Assembly: GCF_007176755.1 (NCBI RefSeq)
Contig: NZ_BJTV01000003.1
Coordinates: 496,001-560,000, forward strand
DNA from: Streptomyces sp. 1-11
Lineage (GTDB): Bacteria; Actinomycetota; Actinomycetes; Streptomycetales; Streptomycetaceae
Length of the DNA stretch: 64,000 nucleotides
Direction: 5' to 3'
Part shown: positions 26,790-36,985 of the stretch, piece by piece
Layout: the number at the start of each line of letters is the position of its first letter
Numbering within the stretch: the first letter of the stretch is position 1
Made by a program: the position numbers and the translations under genes
Notes under the pieces: generated by a model
Told to the model about the DNA's origin: nothing
Database searches by the model: none
What the model saw: the letters and a program-made list of their open reading frames with translations, nothing else

Positions 26790-26947
26790 TTCCCGGGCCG
26801 GCCCGCAGGGGAGAACCCGCACAGGACCTCATCCCGCGGTCCACCTTCAGGAGGTGGGGACGGCCCCACCCCTACAACCTGAGGGGGACGCCGCATCGGG
26901 ACCTGCGACCGATCCGCGGGCGGCAGGTCCGCTCCTAGCGTGGAGCC

Positions 26948-27505
26948 ATGACCACACCCGTCTGCACCAGCGCCTCGGCCGCCGCCGCACCGGCGCGGCA
27001 GACCCACTCGTTCCCGTCGTTCACGTCGTATGTGCGGGCCCGCCAGCCGGTGCTGCTGCGCACCGCGCGGTCGCTCACCGCCAACCCGAGCGACGCCGAG
27101 GACCTGCTGCAGACCGCGCTGGCCAAGACCTACGTGGCCTGGGAGCGGATCGAGGACCACCGGGCGCTGGACGGCTACGTGCGCCGGGCGCTGCTGAACA
27201 CCCGCACCTCGCAGTGGCGCAAGCGCAGGGTGGACGAGTTCGCCTGCGACGAACTGCCCGAACCCGAGCCCGCGCCCGGCGCCGGGGACCCGGCCGAGCG
27301 GCAGGCGCTGCACGACGCCATGTGGCGGGCGATCGCCCGGCTGCCCGCGCGACAGCGGGCGATGGTCGTCCTCAGGTACTACGAGGACCTCAGCGAGGCC
27401 CAGACGGCCGAGGTGCTCGGCGTCTCGGTGGGCACGGTGAAGTCGGCGGTCTCCCGCGCCCTCGGCAAGCTGCGCGAGGACCCCGAACTGGGCCTGGTCC
27501 GCTAG
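26948..27505 (+). CDS. SigE-family ECF RNA polymerase sigma factor
   Basis: 185 residues. Sigma region 2 is at about 25-95 (FPSFTSYVRARQPVLLRTARSLTANPSDAEDLLQTALAKTY region) and region 4 at about 120-175, with AIARLPARQRAMVVLRYYEDLSEAQTAEVLGVSVGTVKSAVSRAL as its helix-turn-helix. It belongs to the actinobacterial 'SigE family' of short ECF-like sigmas, which often lack a linked classical anti-sigma gene; none is visible here. The leader with a small ORF and hairpins upstream suggests post-transcriptional or attenuation control. Confidence 0.93.
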   Translation: MTTPVCTSASAAAAPARQTHSFPSFTSYVRARQPVLLRTARSLTANPSDAEDLLQTALAKTYVAWERIEDHRALDGYVRRALLNTRTSQWRKRRVDEFACDELPEPEPAPGAGDPAERQALHDAMWRAIARLPARQRAMVVLRYYEDLSEAQTAEVLGVSVGTVKSAVSRALGKLREDPELGLVR

Positions 27506-27572
27506 GCCGTGTCCGGGCCCGGACACGGAGGGCTCCGGGCGCCGTCGTCAAACTGTTTCCCTCCTCCTAGTG

Positions 27573-27590
27573 ACATACCGCGCGGTATGT
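27573..27590. promoter_or_regulatory. 18-bp perfect palindrome, TetR-type operator candidate
   Basis: ACATACCGCGCGGTATGT is its own reverse complement. It lies 58 bp upstream of the acyl-CoA synthetase start. Size and architecture fit a TetR-family operator, a common control of fatty-acid activation genes; the regulator is not adjacent. Confidence 0.7.
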
Positions 27591-27647
27591 GAGCAGAATC
27601 AGCGCAACCCCGACCACCGCGTAGGCAAAGTCGCCCGGGAGGACGCC

Positions 27648-29306
<1,659 letters not shown>

Positions 29307-29318
29307 CGGCCGCCCCGT

Positions 29319-29361
29319 ACGACGGACAGCCCCCGGCCAGGCGCCGGGGGCTGTCCGTCGT
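29319..29361. terminator. Bidirectional hairpin terminator
   Basis: Perfect 18-bp stem (29319-29336 with 29344-29361), 7-nt loop, between the convergent acyl-CoA synthetase and PAS protein genes. Confidence 0.88.
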
Positions 29362-29394
29362 GTGCGGCGGGGGCGACGGCGGGCCGCCGTCCCG

Positions 29395-32300
29395 CTAGTT
29401 CGTGCCGATGCCGGCCAGCAGGTCGACGATCCGGTTCTGCACCTCGGGGCTGGTGGACCGCTCGGCGAGGAACAGCACGGTCTCGCCGGACGCCAGCCGG
29501 GGCAGGTCGGCCGGGTCGACGGCCGCGGTGTAGACGACGAGCGGAGTGCGGTTGAGCTGCCCGTTCGCCCGCAGCCAGTCGATGATCCCGCTGAACCCGG
29601 CCTGCCGGCGGTGCACCTGCATCAGGTCCATCACCACCAGGTTCGGCCGGAACTGCCCCGCCAGCGTCACCGCGTCGCCGTCGCTCGCGGCCCGCGCCAC
29701 CTGCATCCCGCGCCGCTCCAGCGTCGAGGTCAGCGCCAGCGCGATCTCCGCGTGCTCCTCGATCAGCAGCACGCGCGGCGGATGCTGCTCGCTGTCGCGC
29801 GGCGCCAGCGCCTTCAGCAGCACGGCGGGGTCGGCGCCGTACGCCGCCTCCCGCGTCGCCTGCCCGAGTCCGGCCGTGACCAGCACCGGCACCTCGGCGG
29901 CCACCGCCGCCTGGCGCAGCGACTGCAGCGCGGTACGGGTGATCGGACCGGTCAGCGGGTCCACGAACAGCGCGGCGGGGAAGGCCGCGATCTGCGCGTC
30001 GACCTCCTCACGGGAGTGCACGACGACCGGCCGGTAGCCGCGGTCGCTCAGCGCCTGCTGCGTCGTCACGTCCGGCGCGGGCCACACCAGCAGCCGGCGC
30101 GGGTTGTCCAGCGGCTCCGGCGGCAGCTCGTCGTCCAGCGGCTGCGGACGCGGGGTGTCCGCGACCTCCACGGCCCCGCCGGGACCGTCCAGCGGCTCCG
30201 GGCCCTCGGCCGCGTTCGCGTCCGGGGCGCCTATGGCGTACGACCGTCCGCTGCCCTCCGTGGCGGGGGCGAGCCGGGACTGCCCCGCGAGCGAGGGCTG
30301 CGCGGGCGGCTGTTCGGCCGGCGGATGCGGCCGGGCGCCCTGCTCAGGCTGCGGCTCCTGGCGCGCGGCCGGGTCGGGCGGCGTGCCCAGCTTGCGCCGG
30401 CGGCCGGAACCGCCGGGGGCGTGCGGCGGCGGGGTGGCCGTCGGCTGCTGCTGCACCTGGAGGGCCTGCCGCGCGAACGGCACGCCCTGCCCGAGCGTGC
30501 GGACGCTGATCGCCCGGCCCTGGGTGGAGTTCGGGTCGGCGACGTTCCCCGGTGCCTCGGCCGGCAGGGGCTGCGCGGCCCGCGCCGGCTGCCCGGCGGC
30601 GTGCTCCGGCGGCAGCGGGGTGCCGCCGGCGGGGGTGACCGCCGGGCCGGGCTGCGGCGCGCCGCCCGCCGGCGGTACGGCCACGCCGGCGCCTGAGGTG
30701 CCGTCGGCACCGGGCCACTGCTGCGGTACGGCGGCCGGGGCGGCCGGCCCGGGCTGGGCCACCGGCGCCTGGCCGGCCGCCTCGGCGGGCAGCGGCTGGG
30801 CGGCCGGGGGAGTGGCCTGGGCCGGTACGGGCCCGACGTGAGCCGGGGCGCCCTGTGCGGGCACCGCCCGGCCGGGGCCGCCTTGCGCGGGTACCCCCTG
30901 GCCGTCGGTGTCCTGGGCGGGCACCGGGTGGCCGGTGGCGGCGGGCGCGGGCTGGGCCGGGGCGCCCTGGGCGGGTACGGGCTGACCGTGTGTGCCCTGG
31001 GCGGGCACGGGCCGGCCCTGGGCCGCCTGCGGGGGAACCGGGCGGCCGGAGGGGACGGGTGCGCCCTGGCCGGCGGTGCCCTGCGCGGGCACGGCGGCGT
31101 GCGGCACCGCCGTCATCGGCTGACCGGGGACGGCCTGGACCGCTGCGCCGGCCTGAGCCGCGCCACCCTGGCCGGCCGGGGCCGTCGGCGCGGCCCCGCC
31201 CTGCGCCGGAATGCCGTGCACCGCAGCGGGCTGCCCGGGAGCCGCCTGCGCGTGCCCCGCCTGCGGGTGGCCGGCCTGGGCCGGGACGGTCCGGGCCGGA
31301 GCGTCGGTGGCCTGGGCGGCCCCCCGCACCGGGTCCGTCGCCGCCTCGCCCGGCTGGGCCACGGCCCGCCGCCGGCGGCCGGTCGGCGCGCCGGTGGGGT
31401 GCGGCTGCGGAGGGGTGTGGTCCTCGGCCTGGTCCGGCGACATCGCGTCGTGCCGGCCGTCTTCGTCCGCGCCACCGGCGACGGCCGCCGGGGCCTGACG
31501 GGGAATCGGGGCCCGGCCGGGGACCGGGGCCTGACCGGTCACCGGGCCGACGCCCGTCGCCGCGCCGGCGGACCCGGGCGAGCGGTCGGCCTCGGCGGGG
31601 GGAAGAGCGAAGACCGTACGGGCGCCGGACTCCTGCGCCGCCGCACGCTCCTGCGCCGCGGCCAGCGCCCGTCGGCGCCGACCGGTCGGCTGCGCGTCCT
31701 CGGCCGCACCGGCCTGGGCCTGCTCCGCGCCGGCCGCGGGCAGCGCGGGCGGCAGAGCGGCCTGCGGTGCGTCCGGGTCACGCCGGGCACGGCGGCCCGC
31801 GGGCACCGGCACGCCCTGCGGCGGCACGGCGCCGCCGAGTCCGCTGCCCACCGCCGCGGTGCCCGCCGCGTGCTCGGCCGCCGTCATCACGGCGCCCTCG
31901 CTCACGCCCTCACCGTCGGCGGCGCCCGTCTCGGCCGCCCGGCCGCGCCGCCGTCCGGTCCCGCCGTCACCGGCCTCGGCCGTGACCGTGGCCGGGGCCG
32001 CGGCCTCGACCGCGGCCGCCGCACGCCTGCGGCGCCGCCCGGTCGGCGAGGGCGATTCCGTCCCGCCGTCGGCGGGCTCGCCGCTCTCACCGGGAACGTC
32101 GCTCTCCAGGAAGGCGTCCGTCGAGCCCCGGCGGGCCCTGCGGCGGCCCCCGGCGGCTCCTGCCCCGGCCTCCTCCGGCGCGGCCGCACCGGCGTCCGGA
32201 GCCTGGACGGCGACCGCCCCGGCCCCGCCGCCGAGCGGCACTTCGAGCACGTAGGCGCTGCCGCTCATGCCCGGTACCTCGTGCGTCTGCAGCACTCCGC

Positions 32301-33882
32301 CGTGCGCCCGGACGATCCCGCGCACGATCGGCTCGTGCACCGGGTCTCCCCCGCTGTACGGCCCGCGCACCTCGATCCGCGCGACCTCGCCGCGCTGGGC
32401 GGCGGCGACCACGACCGTGTTGTCCATGTACCCGCCCGCCGAGACGGGCGCGTTGCCGGTGGCGTCGACACCCGCCACGTCCGCGACGAGGTGCGCGAGA
32501 GCGGTGGCGAGCCGCTGGGCGTCGACCTCGGCCTCGATGGGCGGCGCGTGCACGGCGAACTGCACCCGGCCGGGCCCGATGAGCTCGACCGCCCCCTCCA
32601 CACCGGCCGCCACGACGGCGTCGAGCATCACCTTCGTCCGGGTGATGTCCTCACCGCCGGAGTCGAGGTGCTGGTAGCCGAGGACGTTGTCGATGAGCGT
32701 GGTGATGCGCGAGTACCCGGCGGACAGGTGGTGCAGCACCTGGTTGGCCTCGGGCCAGAGCTGGCCGGCGTCGTCGGCGGCGAGGGCGGACAGCTCGCGG
32801 CGCAGTTCGTCCAGCGGCCCGCGCAGCGACCGGCCCAGCAGCGTGAGCAGTTGCTCGTGCCGTCCGGCGAGCGCCTCGTAGCGGTCCTTCTCCCGCTCGC
32901 CGAGGGCGGCGTACCGCTCCTCGCCGGCCGCCAGCTCCTCCAGGTGCTGCTCGCGCAGTTCCTCGAGCTCGGTGACGTGCTTCTGGCGCAGCGCGGTCAG
33001 GTCGGAGGCGTGCTCCTCGGAGAGCCGCTCCAACTCCTCGGCGTGCGCCTTCTCCAGGGCGTCCTTCTCCTCGGCGAGCACGTCGTACGGCCGCCGGTCG
33101 GCGAAGGTCATCACGGCGCCGACGAGCTGGTCGCCGTCGCGCACGGGCGCGGTGGTCAGGTCGACCGAGACCTGCTCCCCGCTCTTGGACCACAGCACCT
33201 GCCCGCGCACCCGGTGCTTGCGACCGGAGCGCAGGGTGTCGGCGAGCGGGGACTCCGCGTACGGGAAGGGGGAGCCGTCGGCGCGCGAGTGCAGCACGAG
33301 GGTGTGCAGCTCCTTGCCGCCCAGCTCACCGGCCCGGTAACCCAGTATCTGGGCGGCGGCCGGATTGACCAGCACGATCCGCCCGTCGGTGTCCGTGCCG
33401 ACGACACCCTCCGAGGCCGCCCGCAGGATCATCTCGGTCTGCCGCTGCGAACGGGCCAGCTCCGCCTCGGTGTCCACGGTCCCCGACAGGTCCCGCACCA
33501 CGAGCATCAGCAGCTCGTCACCGGTGTAGCCGTAACCGTCGTACGCCTGCTGCCCGTTCTCCAGATTCGCGCTCGTGACCTCGACCGGGAACTCCGTCCC
33601 GTCCGTCCGCCGGGCGATCATGCGGGTGGGCTTCGTCCGGCCGCGCGGGTCCATGTGATCGGGCCGCCGCATGGAGCCGGGGATGAGCCGCGAGTCGAAC
33701 TGCGGCAGCAGATCGAGCAGCCCGCGCCCGACGAGGGCGGTGCCCGGCGCCTCGAAGGCCTCCAGGGCGATCGTGTTGGCGTTGACGACGGTTCCGTTGG
33801 CGTTGACCAGGACCAACGCGTCGGGCAGCGCGTCGAGTATGGCTGCGAGGCGAGCAGCGCCTCGGGATGGCCTGCTGCTCAC
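29395..33882 (-). CDS. Giant PAS-degenerate kinase-receiver signalling protein
   Basis: 1,495 residues from GTG 33882 (VSSRPSRGAARLAAILDALPDALVLVNANG), preceded by AAGGAGG. Two PAS domains (about 10-130 and 140-260), a long charged coiled coil (about 270-350), a DHp-like segment (SLRGPLDELRRELSAL) where the phospho-acceptor His of H-E-L-R-T-P-L is not present, and an HATPase-like fold without clear N and G boxes (about 400-530) come first. Then follow about 650 residues of Pro/Ala/Gln-rich low complexity with VPAQG repeats and RRRR patches. Two receiver-like domains close the protein (RVLLIEEHAEIALALTSTLERRG with VVMDLMQVHRRQAGF near the end). It looks like a kinase-dead scaffold or sensor hub; role unknown. 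Confidence 0.88.
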   Translation of the reverse strand: MSSRPSRGAARLAAILDALPDALVLVNANGTVVNANTIALEAFEAPGTALVGRGLLDLLPQFDSRLIPGSMRRPDHMDPRGRTKPTRMIARRTDGTEFPVEVTSANLENGQQAYDGYGYTGDELLMLVVRDLSGTVDTEAELARSQRQTEMILRAASEGVVGTDTDGRIVLVNPAAAQILGYRAGELGGKELHTLVLHSRADGSPFPYAESPLADTLRSGRKHRVRGQVLWSKSGEQVSVDLTTAPVRDGDQLVGAVMTFADRRPYDVLAEEKDALEKAHAEELERLSEEHASDLTALRQKHVTELEELREQHLEELAAGEERYAALGEREKDRYEALAGRHEQLLTLLGRSLRGPLDELRRELSALAADDAGQLWPEANQVLHHLSAGYSRITTLIDNVLGYQHLDSGGEDITRTKVMLDAVVAAGVEGAVELIGPGRVQFAVHAPPIEAEVDAQRLATALAHLVADVAGVDATGNAPVSAGGYMDNTVVVAAAQRGEVARIEVRGPYSGGDPVHEPIVRGIVRAHGGVLQTHEVPGMSGSAYVLEVPLGGGAGAVAVQAPDAGAAAPEEAGAGAAGGRRRARRGSTDAFLESDVPGESGEPADGGTESPSPTGRRRRRAAAAVEAAAPATVTAEAGDGGTGRRRGRAAETGAADGEGVSEGAVMTAAEHAAGTAAVGSGLGGAVPPQGVPVPAGRRARRDPDAPQAALPPALPAAGAEQAQAGAAEDAQPTGRRRRALAAAQERAAAQESGARTVFALPPAEADRSPGSAGAATGVGPVTGQAPVPGRAPIPRQAPAAVAGGADEDGRHDAMSPDQAEDHTPPQPHPTGAPTGRRRRAVAQPGEAATDPVRGAAQATDAPARTVPAQAGHPQAGHAQAAPGQPAAVHGIPAQGGAAPTAPAGQGGAAQAGAAVQAVPGQPMTAVPHAAVPAQGTAGQGAPVPSGRPVPPQAAQGRPVPAQGTHGQPVPAQGAPAQPAPAATGHPVPAQDTDGQGVPAQGGPGRAVPAQGAPAHVGPVPAQATPPAAQPLPAEAAGQAPVAQPGPAAPAAVPQQWPGADGTSGAGVAVPPAGGAPQPGPAVTPAGGTPLPPEHAAGQPARAAQPLPAEAPGNVADPNSTQGRAISVRTLGQGVPFARQALQVQQQPTATPPPHAPGGSGRRRKLGTPPDPAARQEPQPEQGARPHPPAEQPPAQPSLAGQSRLAPATEGSGRSYAIGAPDANAAEGPEPLDGPGGAVEVADTPRPQPLDDELPPEPLDNPRRLLVWPAPDVTTQQALSDRGYRPVVVHSREEVDAQIAAFPAALFVDPLTGPITRTALQSLRQAAVAAEVPVLVTAGLGQATREAAYGADPAVLLKALAPRDSEQHPPRVLLIEEHAEIALALTSTLERRGMQVARAASDGDAVTLAGQFRPNLVVMDLMQVHRRQAGFSGIIDWLRANGQLNRTPLVVYTAAVDPADLPRLASGETVLFLAERSTSPEVQNRIVDLLAGIGTN

Positions 33883-34284
33883 GAGACGCTTCCTCCTTGT
33901 CACCGCACCTTGCCGACCGCTCGGGCCATCTTGCCAACCGGCCCGCGGGGTGTCACGCGAGGGAGTCTAAAGCCACGGGTTGCGCCGGCGACGTCGGATG
34001 AGAGGGAGGTCGCACGACGAAGTGACGGCGAACATGTGACCGCACGCGTCCGTCGCACGTCCGCCGTGCGGCCGTGATGCGCCCGTCGCGGGGGTGTCAC
34101 CGCGCCGACCTCGCGCCGACCTCGCGCCGGCACCGTTCCGGGACCGTTCCCGGACCGTTCCACCGTCGTCGTCCGGGCTCCGCGAGACCTTCGCGGGACC
34201 TTTACGAGAGCGGTGGCCGGCCGCGCCGGGGACCGCCTGCGCGCTCGGACCGCGGGCTGCCGGCGCGGCTGGACCGGCGATCGC
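33883..34284. promoter_or_regulatory. 402-bp upstream region of the PAS protein gene
   Basis: Non-coding. It contains the presumed promoter of the PAS protein gene and, at 34101-34161, two sets of 11-bp tandem repeats. No further motif could be assigned. Confidence 0.5.
34101..34161 (+). repeat. Two sets of 11-bp tandem repeats
   Basis: CGCGCCGACCT occurs twice in tandem (34101-34111, 34112-34122), followed by ACCGTTCCGGG, ACCGTTCCCGG and a partial ACCGTTCC (34132-34161). The 11-nt period equals about one helical turn, the spacing used by response regulators that bind direct repeats. Confidence 0.7.
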
Positions 34285-34914
34285 CTACGCGGTCGGGCCG
34301 AGGCCGGGCAGCAGCGGCACCATCCGGTCCCACCGCGCGATCTCGCATCCGTTGCCCCGGTCGTACGCGGCGTCGACCGGGCGCCCGGCCCAGGTGCCGG
34401 TGACCCGGGCGGTGGCCGGTCCGCCGTAGAGCATGGTGCAGACGCTGTCGGGGGCGACCGGGGCGAAGGTGTCCCGTCCCCACTGCGTGTTCGCGTCGAG
34501 CGCCCGGCAGGCTCCCGCCGCGTCCGGGTGATCACCGGCGGTGGGATGGCAGGACAACTCGTACGTGCCGTCGAGCCGGGGACCCGCGTTCCGGACGACG
34601 ACACGGAGGTGATCGCCGGCCTCGTCCTCCGGCCGCGCCGGCGGGGGCATGAGGCCCGCGGTCCGCAGGGCGGGCATGAGCCGGGCGCCGCCGGCGGTCG
34701 CGATCGGGGAGGCCGATGCCGCCGGGGCTGCTTGGGCCGCCGATGCCGGCGGGGCTGCCGACGCCGCTTGGGCTGCCGATGCCGGCGGGGCGACCGATGC
34801 CGGTGGTGCCGCTGTGGCCGGTGTGGCGGTGAGGGCGGACAGGGACGGGACCGAGAGCGCGGCGAGGGCCGATACCAGGACGCCCCGCGGGACGACCGAC
34901 AAGACAGAGACCAT
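34285..34914 (-). CDS. Subtilisin inhibitor (SSI)-family secreted protease inhibitor
   Basis: 209 residues. A signal peptide ends near ATAAPP, then an extended Ala/Ser/Pro-rich segment of about 45 residues, which SSI proteins usually lack. The SSI domain (about 95-205) has the family cysteines and sequences YELSCHPTAGDHPDAAGACRAL, SVCTMLYGGPATARVTGTWAG and YDRGNGCEIARWDRM. The reactive site lies just before the MLYGGP segment, with Met at the usual P4-P1 region. It would be secreted to restrain extracellular subtilisin- or trypsin-like proteases. Confidence 0.93.
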   Translation of the reverse strand: MVSVLSVVPRGVLVSALAALSVPSLSALTATPATAAPPASVAPPASAAQAASAAPPASAAQAAPAASASPIATAGGARLMPALRTAGLMPPPARPEDEAGDHLRVVVRNAGPRLDGTYELSCHPTAGDHPDAAGACRALDANTQWGRDTFAPVAPDSVCTMLYGGPATARVTGTWAGRPVDAAYDRGNGCEIARWDRMVPLLPGLGPTA

Positions 34915-35084
34915 GCCCTGATCAACGCGCTCGGGCCCCGGACGTTGCGGCGCCGCGACACCGGGCGAAGCCCTTTGCCCTGCGGCCCCCGCTCCTAGTA
35001 CCGTGGGGGTCGATTGGTGACAGCACGCTCGACTGTGTCATCATCTGCACGCACCAGTCGCGCGCTCGCGTGAGTGGTTGTGCT

Positions 35085-35175
35085 GGAGGCGTCGCCTAGT
35101 CCGGTCTATGGCGCCGCACTGCTAATGCGGTTTGGGCCTTAAAGCCCATCGAGGGTTCAAATCCCTCCGCCTCCG
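35085..35175 (+). tRNA. tRNA-Ser(GCU)
   Basis: Class II tRNA. The acceptor GGAGGCG pairs with CGCCTCC at 35168-35174, the anticodon loop is CTGCTAA with GCT at 35121-35123, there is a long variable arm, and the T loop is TTCAAAT. CCA is not encoded. Confidence 0.96.
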
Positions 35176-35184
35176 CGCCCATCC

Positions 35185-35214
35185 CGAAGCCCCGGTCCCA
35201 GGACCGGGGCTTCG
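35185..35214 (+). terminator. tRNA-Ser(GCU) terminator
   Basis: Perfect 14-nt arms (35185-35198 with 35201-35214) starting 10 nt after the tRNA. Confidence 0.88.
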
Positions 35215-35371
35215 GCGTTGTCGGCCTCTCACCCCTCGTTCGCACGTTTCCGCAGGTCACAAGGGGTGTGCGGATCGGATTTCACATGACGGCGGCAGTC
35301 ATGTAATGTTCTTCCTGTCGCCGCGAGCGGGCCGGAAGGGCCGGGAGCGGAAGACAAAAACAAAAGAACAA

Positions 35372-35444
35372 GCACTCGTAGCTTAACGGATAGAGCATCT
35401 GACTACGGATCAGAAGGTTGCAGGTTCGAATCCTGCCGAGTGCA
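35372..35444 (+). tRNA. tRNA-Arg(ACG)
   Basis: 73-nt cloverleaf. The acceptor GCACTCG pairs with CGAGTGC at 35437-35443, the anticodon loop CTACGGA has ACG at 35405-35407, and the T loop is TTCGAAT. The wobble A is expected to be edited to inosine by TadA, whose gene is in this window (54705). Confidence 0.96.
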
Positions 35445-35451
35445 CATAGGA

Positions 35452-35481
35452 CGAAGGCCCCGGAGAGATCCGGGGCCTTCG
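35452..35481 (+). terminator. tRNA-Arg terminator
   Basis: Perfect 13-bp stem (35452-35464 with 35469-35481) and GAGA loop, 8 nt after the tRNA. Confidence 0.88.
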
Positions 35482-35569
35482 GCGTTCTGCCGGGTGTTCG
35501 CGACCGGTGAGCGTGAGCCATGCTCGCCAACCTCGGGCGTGGTCACGAGCATCTGTTCTTGAGGGTGGC

Positions 35570-35740
35570 ATGACCGATCGGGACTGGGACGACGACGGGG
35601 GCTGCGAGAACGCGGTCGAGCAGGCCGAGCGGACGACCCGGATCGGGTGGGCAGCGATCGCGGGTGTGACCGGACTGCTGGGCGTCGGTGTGATCGCCGT
35701 CGTCATCGGCATGGGGTACGTCGTGGTCGCCGTGCCCTAG
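35570..35740 (+). CDS. Small single-helix membrane protein
   Basis: 56 residues from ATG 35570, behind GAGGGTGGC. The acidic N-terminus (MTDRDWDDDGGCENAVEQ) is followed by one strong hydrophobic segment (WAAIAGVTGLLGVGVIAVVIG) running almost to the end. Function unknown. It sits alone after the tRNA-Arg terminator. Confidence 0.6.
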   Translation: MTDRDWDDDGGCENAVEQAERTTRIGWAAIAGVTGLLGVGVIAVVIGMGYVVVAVP

Positions 35741-35958
35741 CGCGTGAGCGGTTCAGGCAAGGGCGTTGCGCCGTTGCGTCAACCGCGCCTGACACCGCCT
35801 CAGCATCGGCGCGTCAGCGTCGTCGGCTCCGCGTTGTCGTGGGTCGCGGCCGCCGCGCCGGAGGCGATGCCGCGTGTGCCGGACGCCTGGCCGGGGCCGT
35901 CCGCCGGGCCGCCGCTGTGAGGGCGGTCGCCGCCCAGGCCGCTCAGCGCCGACGCGGG

Positions 35959-36246
35959 TCACCGGTGCTCCCGGAGCAGGGCGAGCCGGCGTTTGTACTC
36001 CTCTTCGTCGATCTCCCCGCGCGCGAACCGCTCGGCGAGCACGTTCTCCGCTCCCCAGCCCTGCCATCCGCCTCCGCCGGGCGGCGGGGGCGAGCCCGGC
36101 TGCTGATGACGACGCGTACCGGCGAGGTGGCGCACCAGTGCGATCAGGCCGGCGATCAGGACGGCCCAGAACAGCACCATGGACACCGTCATGACGAACC
36201 AGCCGCCCCAGCCCCATCCGCCGTCGTACCACATCATGCCGATCAC
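35959..36246 (-). CDS. SHOCT-domain small membrane protein
   Basis: 95 residues. A Trp/Gly/Met-rich N-terminus (MIGMMWYDGGWGWGGW) leads into one membrane helix (VSMVLFWAVLIAGLIALV), then a Gly/Pro linker and a C-terminal SHOCT motif ENVLAERFARGEIDEEEYKRRLALL. SHOCT modules are short oligomerisation elements at the ends of membrane proteins. Function unknown. The start could also be the Met at 36237. Confidence 0.88.
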   Translation of the reverse strand: MIGMMWYDGGWGWGGWFVMTVSMVLFWAVLIAGLIALVRHLAGTRRHQQPGSPPPPGGGGWQGWGAENVLAERFARGEIDEEEYKRRLALLREHR

Positions 36247-36404
36247 TTCCCTCGGCTGATTGCCGCGTCAAGACCAGAATGGATCAGCGCGGCCCCCGGC
36301 GCCCTGGGCCATTGGTGCTCGGCCGTAGGGCCGGAGGGCCCAACGCCGCGATGACGGAGCCCCCGGCCCGCCGGTGCCGGAGCGGCTCATGGCGGGGCGG
36401 TCGC

Positions 36405-36896
36405 TCAGCAGTCCTCCTGCGGGTCGTCGCGGTTCAGCTTCTCCAGGTACTCATGGGCCAGTCCCGTGGCCCGGGTGAACCAGTCGGTGATGACCGACAG
36501 CTCTTCGGGGGAGTAGTCGGCGAACAGTTCCATGACGCGTTTGTAGTGGCCCGCGTACACCGCCTCGACCCGGGTCACCGCGGCCGGGACGGGGGCCACC
36601 CGGACGCGGCGGCGGTCGGCCGGGTCGGGGCGGCGGGTGACGTAGCCCGCGCGTTCCAGGCGGTTGAGGATCCCGGTGACCGCGCCGGTGGTCACGTGCG
36701 CCCGGGCCGCGAGGTCGCCGGCCGTGAGCAGTTCCTCGCCGGCCTCCAGGACGAAGCCGAAGCAGGTGAGGTCGGTGACGTTCAGGCCCAGCCGCCGGGC
36801 CAGTTCCTGCTGGCCGATCAGGTGGGCGGCGATGAGGTCGTCCATCGCCGACAGCGCCCGCGCCGGATCGGCGGGCGGTCGGGGCGTGCCGTCCAT
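36405..36896 (-). CDS. MarR-family transcriptional regulator
   Basis: 163 residues. The winged helix is at about 40-110: LLTAGDLAARAHVTTGAVTGILNRLERAGYVTRRPDPADRRRVRV carries the recognition helix and the D-x-R-x-x-x-V wing. The gene is divergent from the membrane protein at 36986, and two 13-bp direct repeats lie in the shared promoter (36909-36953), so autoregulation and control of the neighbour are likely. Confidence 0.92.
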   Translation of the reverse strand: MDGTPRPPADPARALSAMDDLIAAHLIGQQELARRLGLNVTDLTCFGFVLEAGEELLTAGDLAARAHVTTGAVTGILNRLERAGYVTRRPDPADRRRVRVAPVPAAVTRVEAVYAGHYKRVMELFADYSPEELSVITDWFTRATGLAHEYLEKLNRDDPQEDC

Positions 36897-36908
36897 CTTC
36901 CTTATTCC

Positions 36909-36953
36909 CTTAGCTCGTGAGATATTCGGGAGGTAAATGCCTTAGCCCGTGAG
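36909..36953. promoter_or_regulatory. Direct-repeat operator candidate for the MarR regulator
   Basis: CTTAGCTCGTGAG (36909-36921) and CTTAGCCCGTGAG (36941-36953) differ by one base and start 32 nt apart, about three helical turns. Each is an imperfect dyad of the MarR type. They lie between the MarR start (36896) and the divergent gene start (36986). Confidence 0.65.
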
Positions 36954-36985
36954 GGAAAATCATCGCTGTCCCTGGAGGCGGCCTC

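Larger units (their letters stand above)
26392..26947. other. 556-bp leader region upstream of the ECF sigma gene
   Basis: Contains the divergent promoters of the prim-pol and sigma genes. Three inverted repeats are present: 26602-26620 (8-bp arms, 3-nt loop), 26698-26726 (10-bp perfect arms, 9-nt loop) and 26750-26789 (18-bp arms, TTCG loop). A 14-codon frame lies between the first and second. Confidence 0.7.

Noticed and set aside
30838..34077. A 1,079-codon open frame on the plus strand across the PAS protein gene
   Set aside because: It is antisense to a well-supported domain protein; its length follows from GC-rich third positions. Translation is low-complexity Arg/Gly/Ala without motifs.
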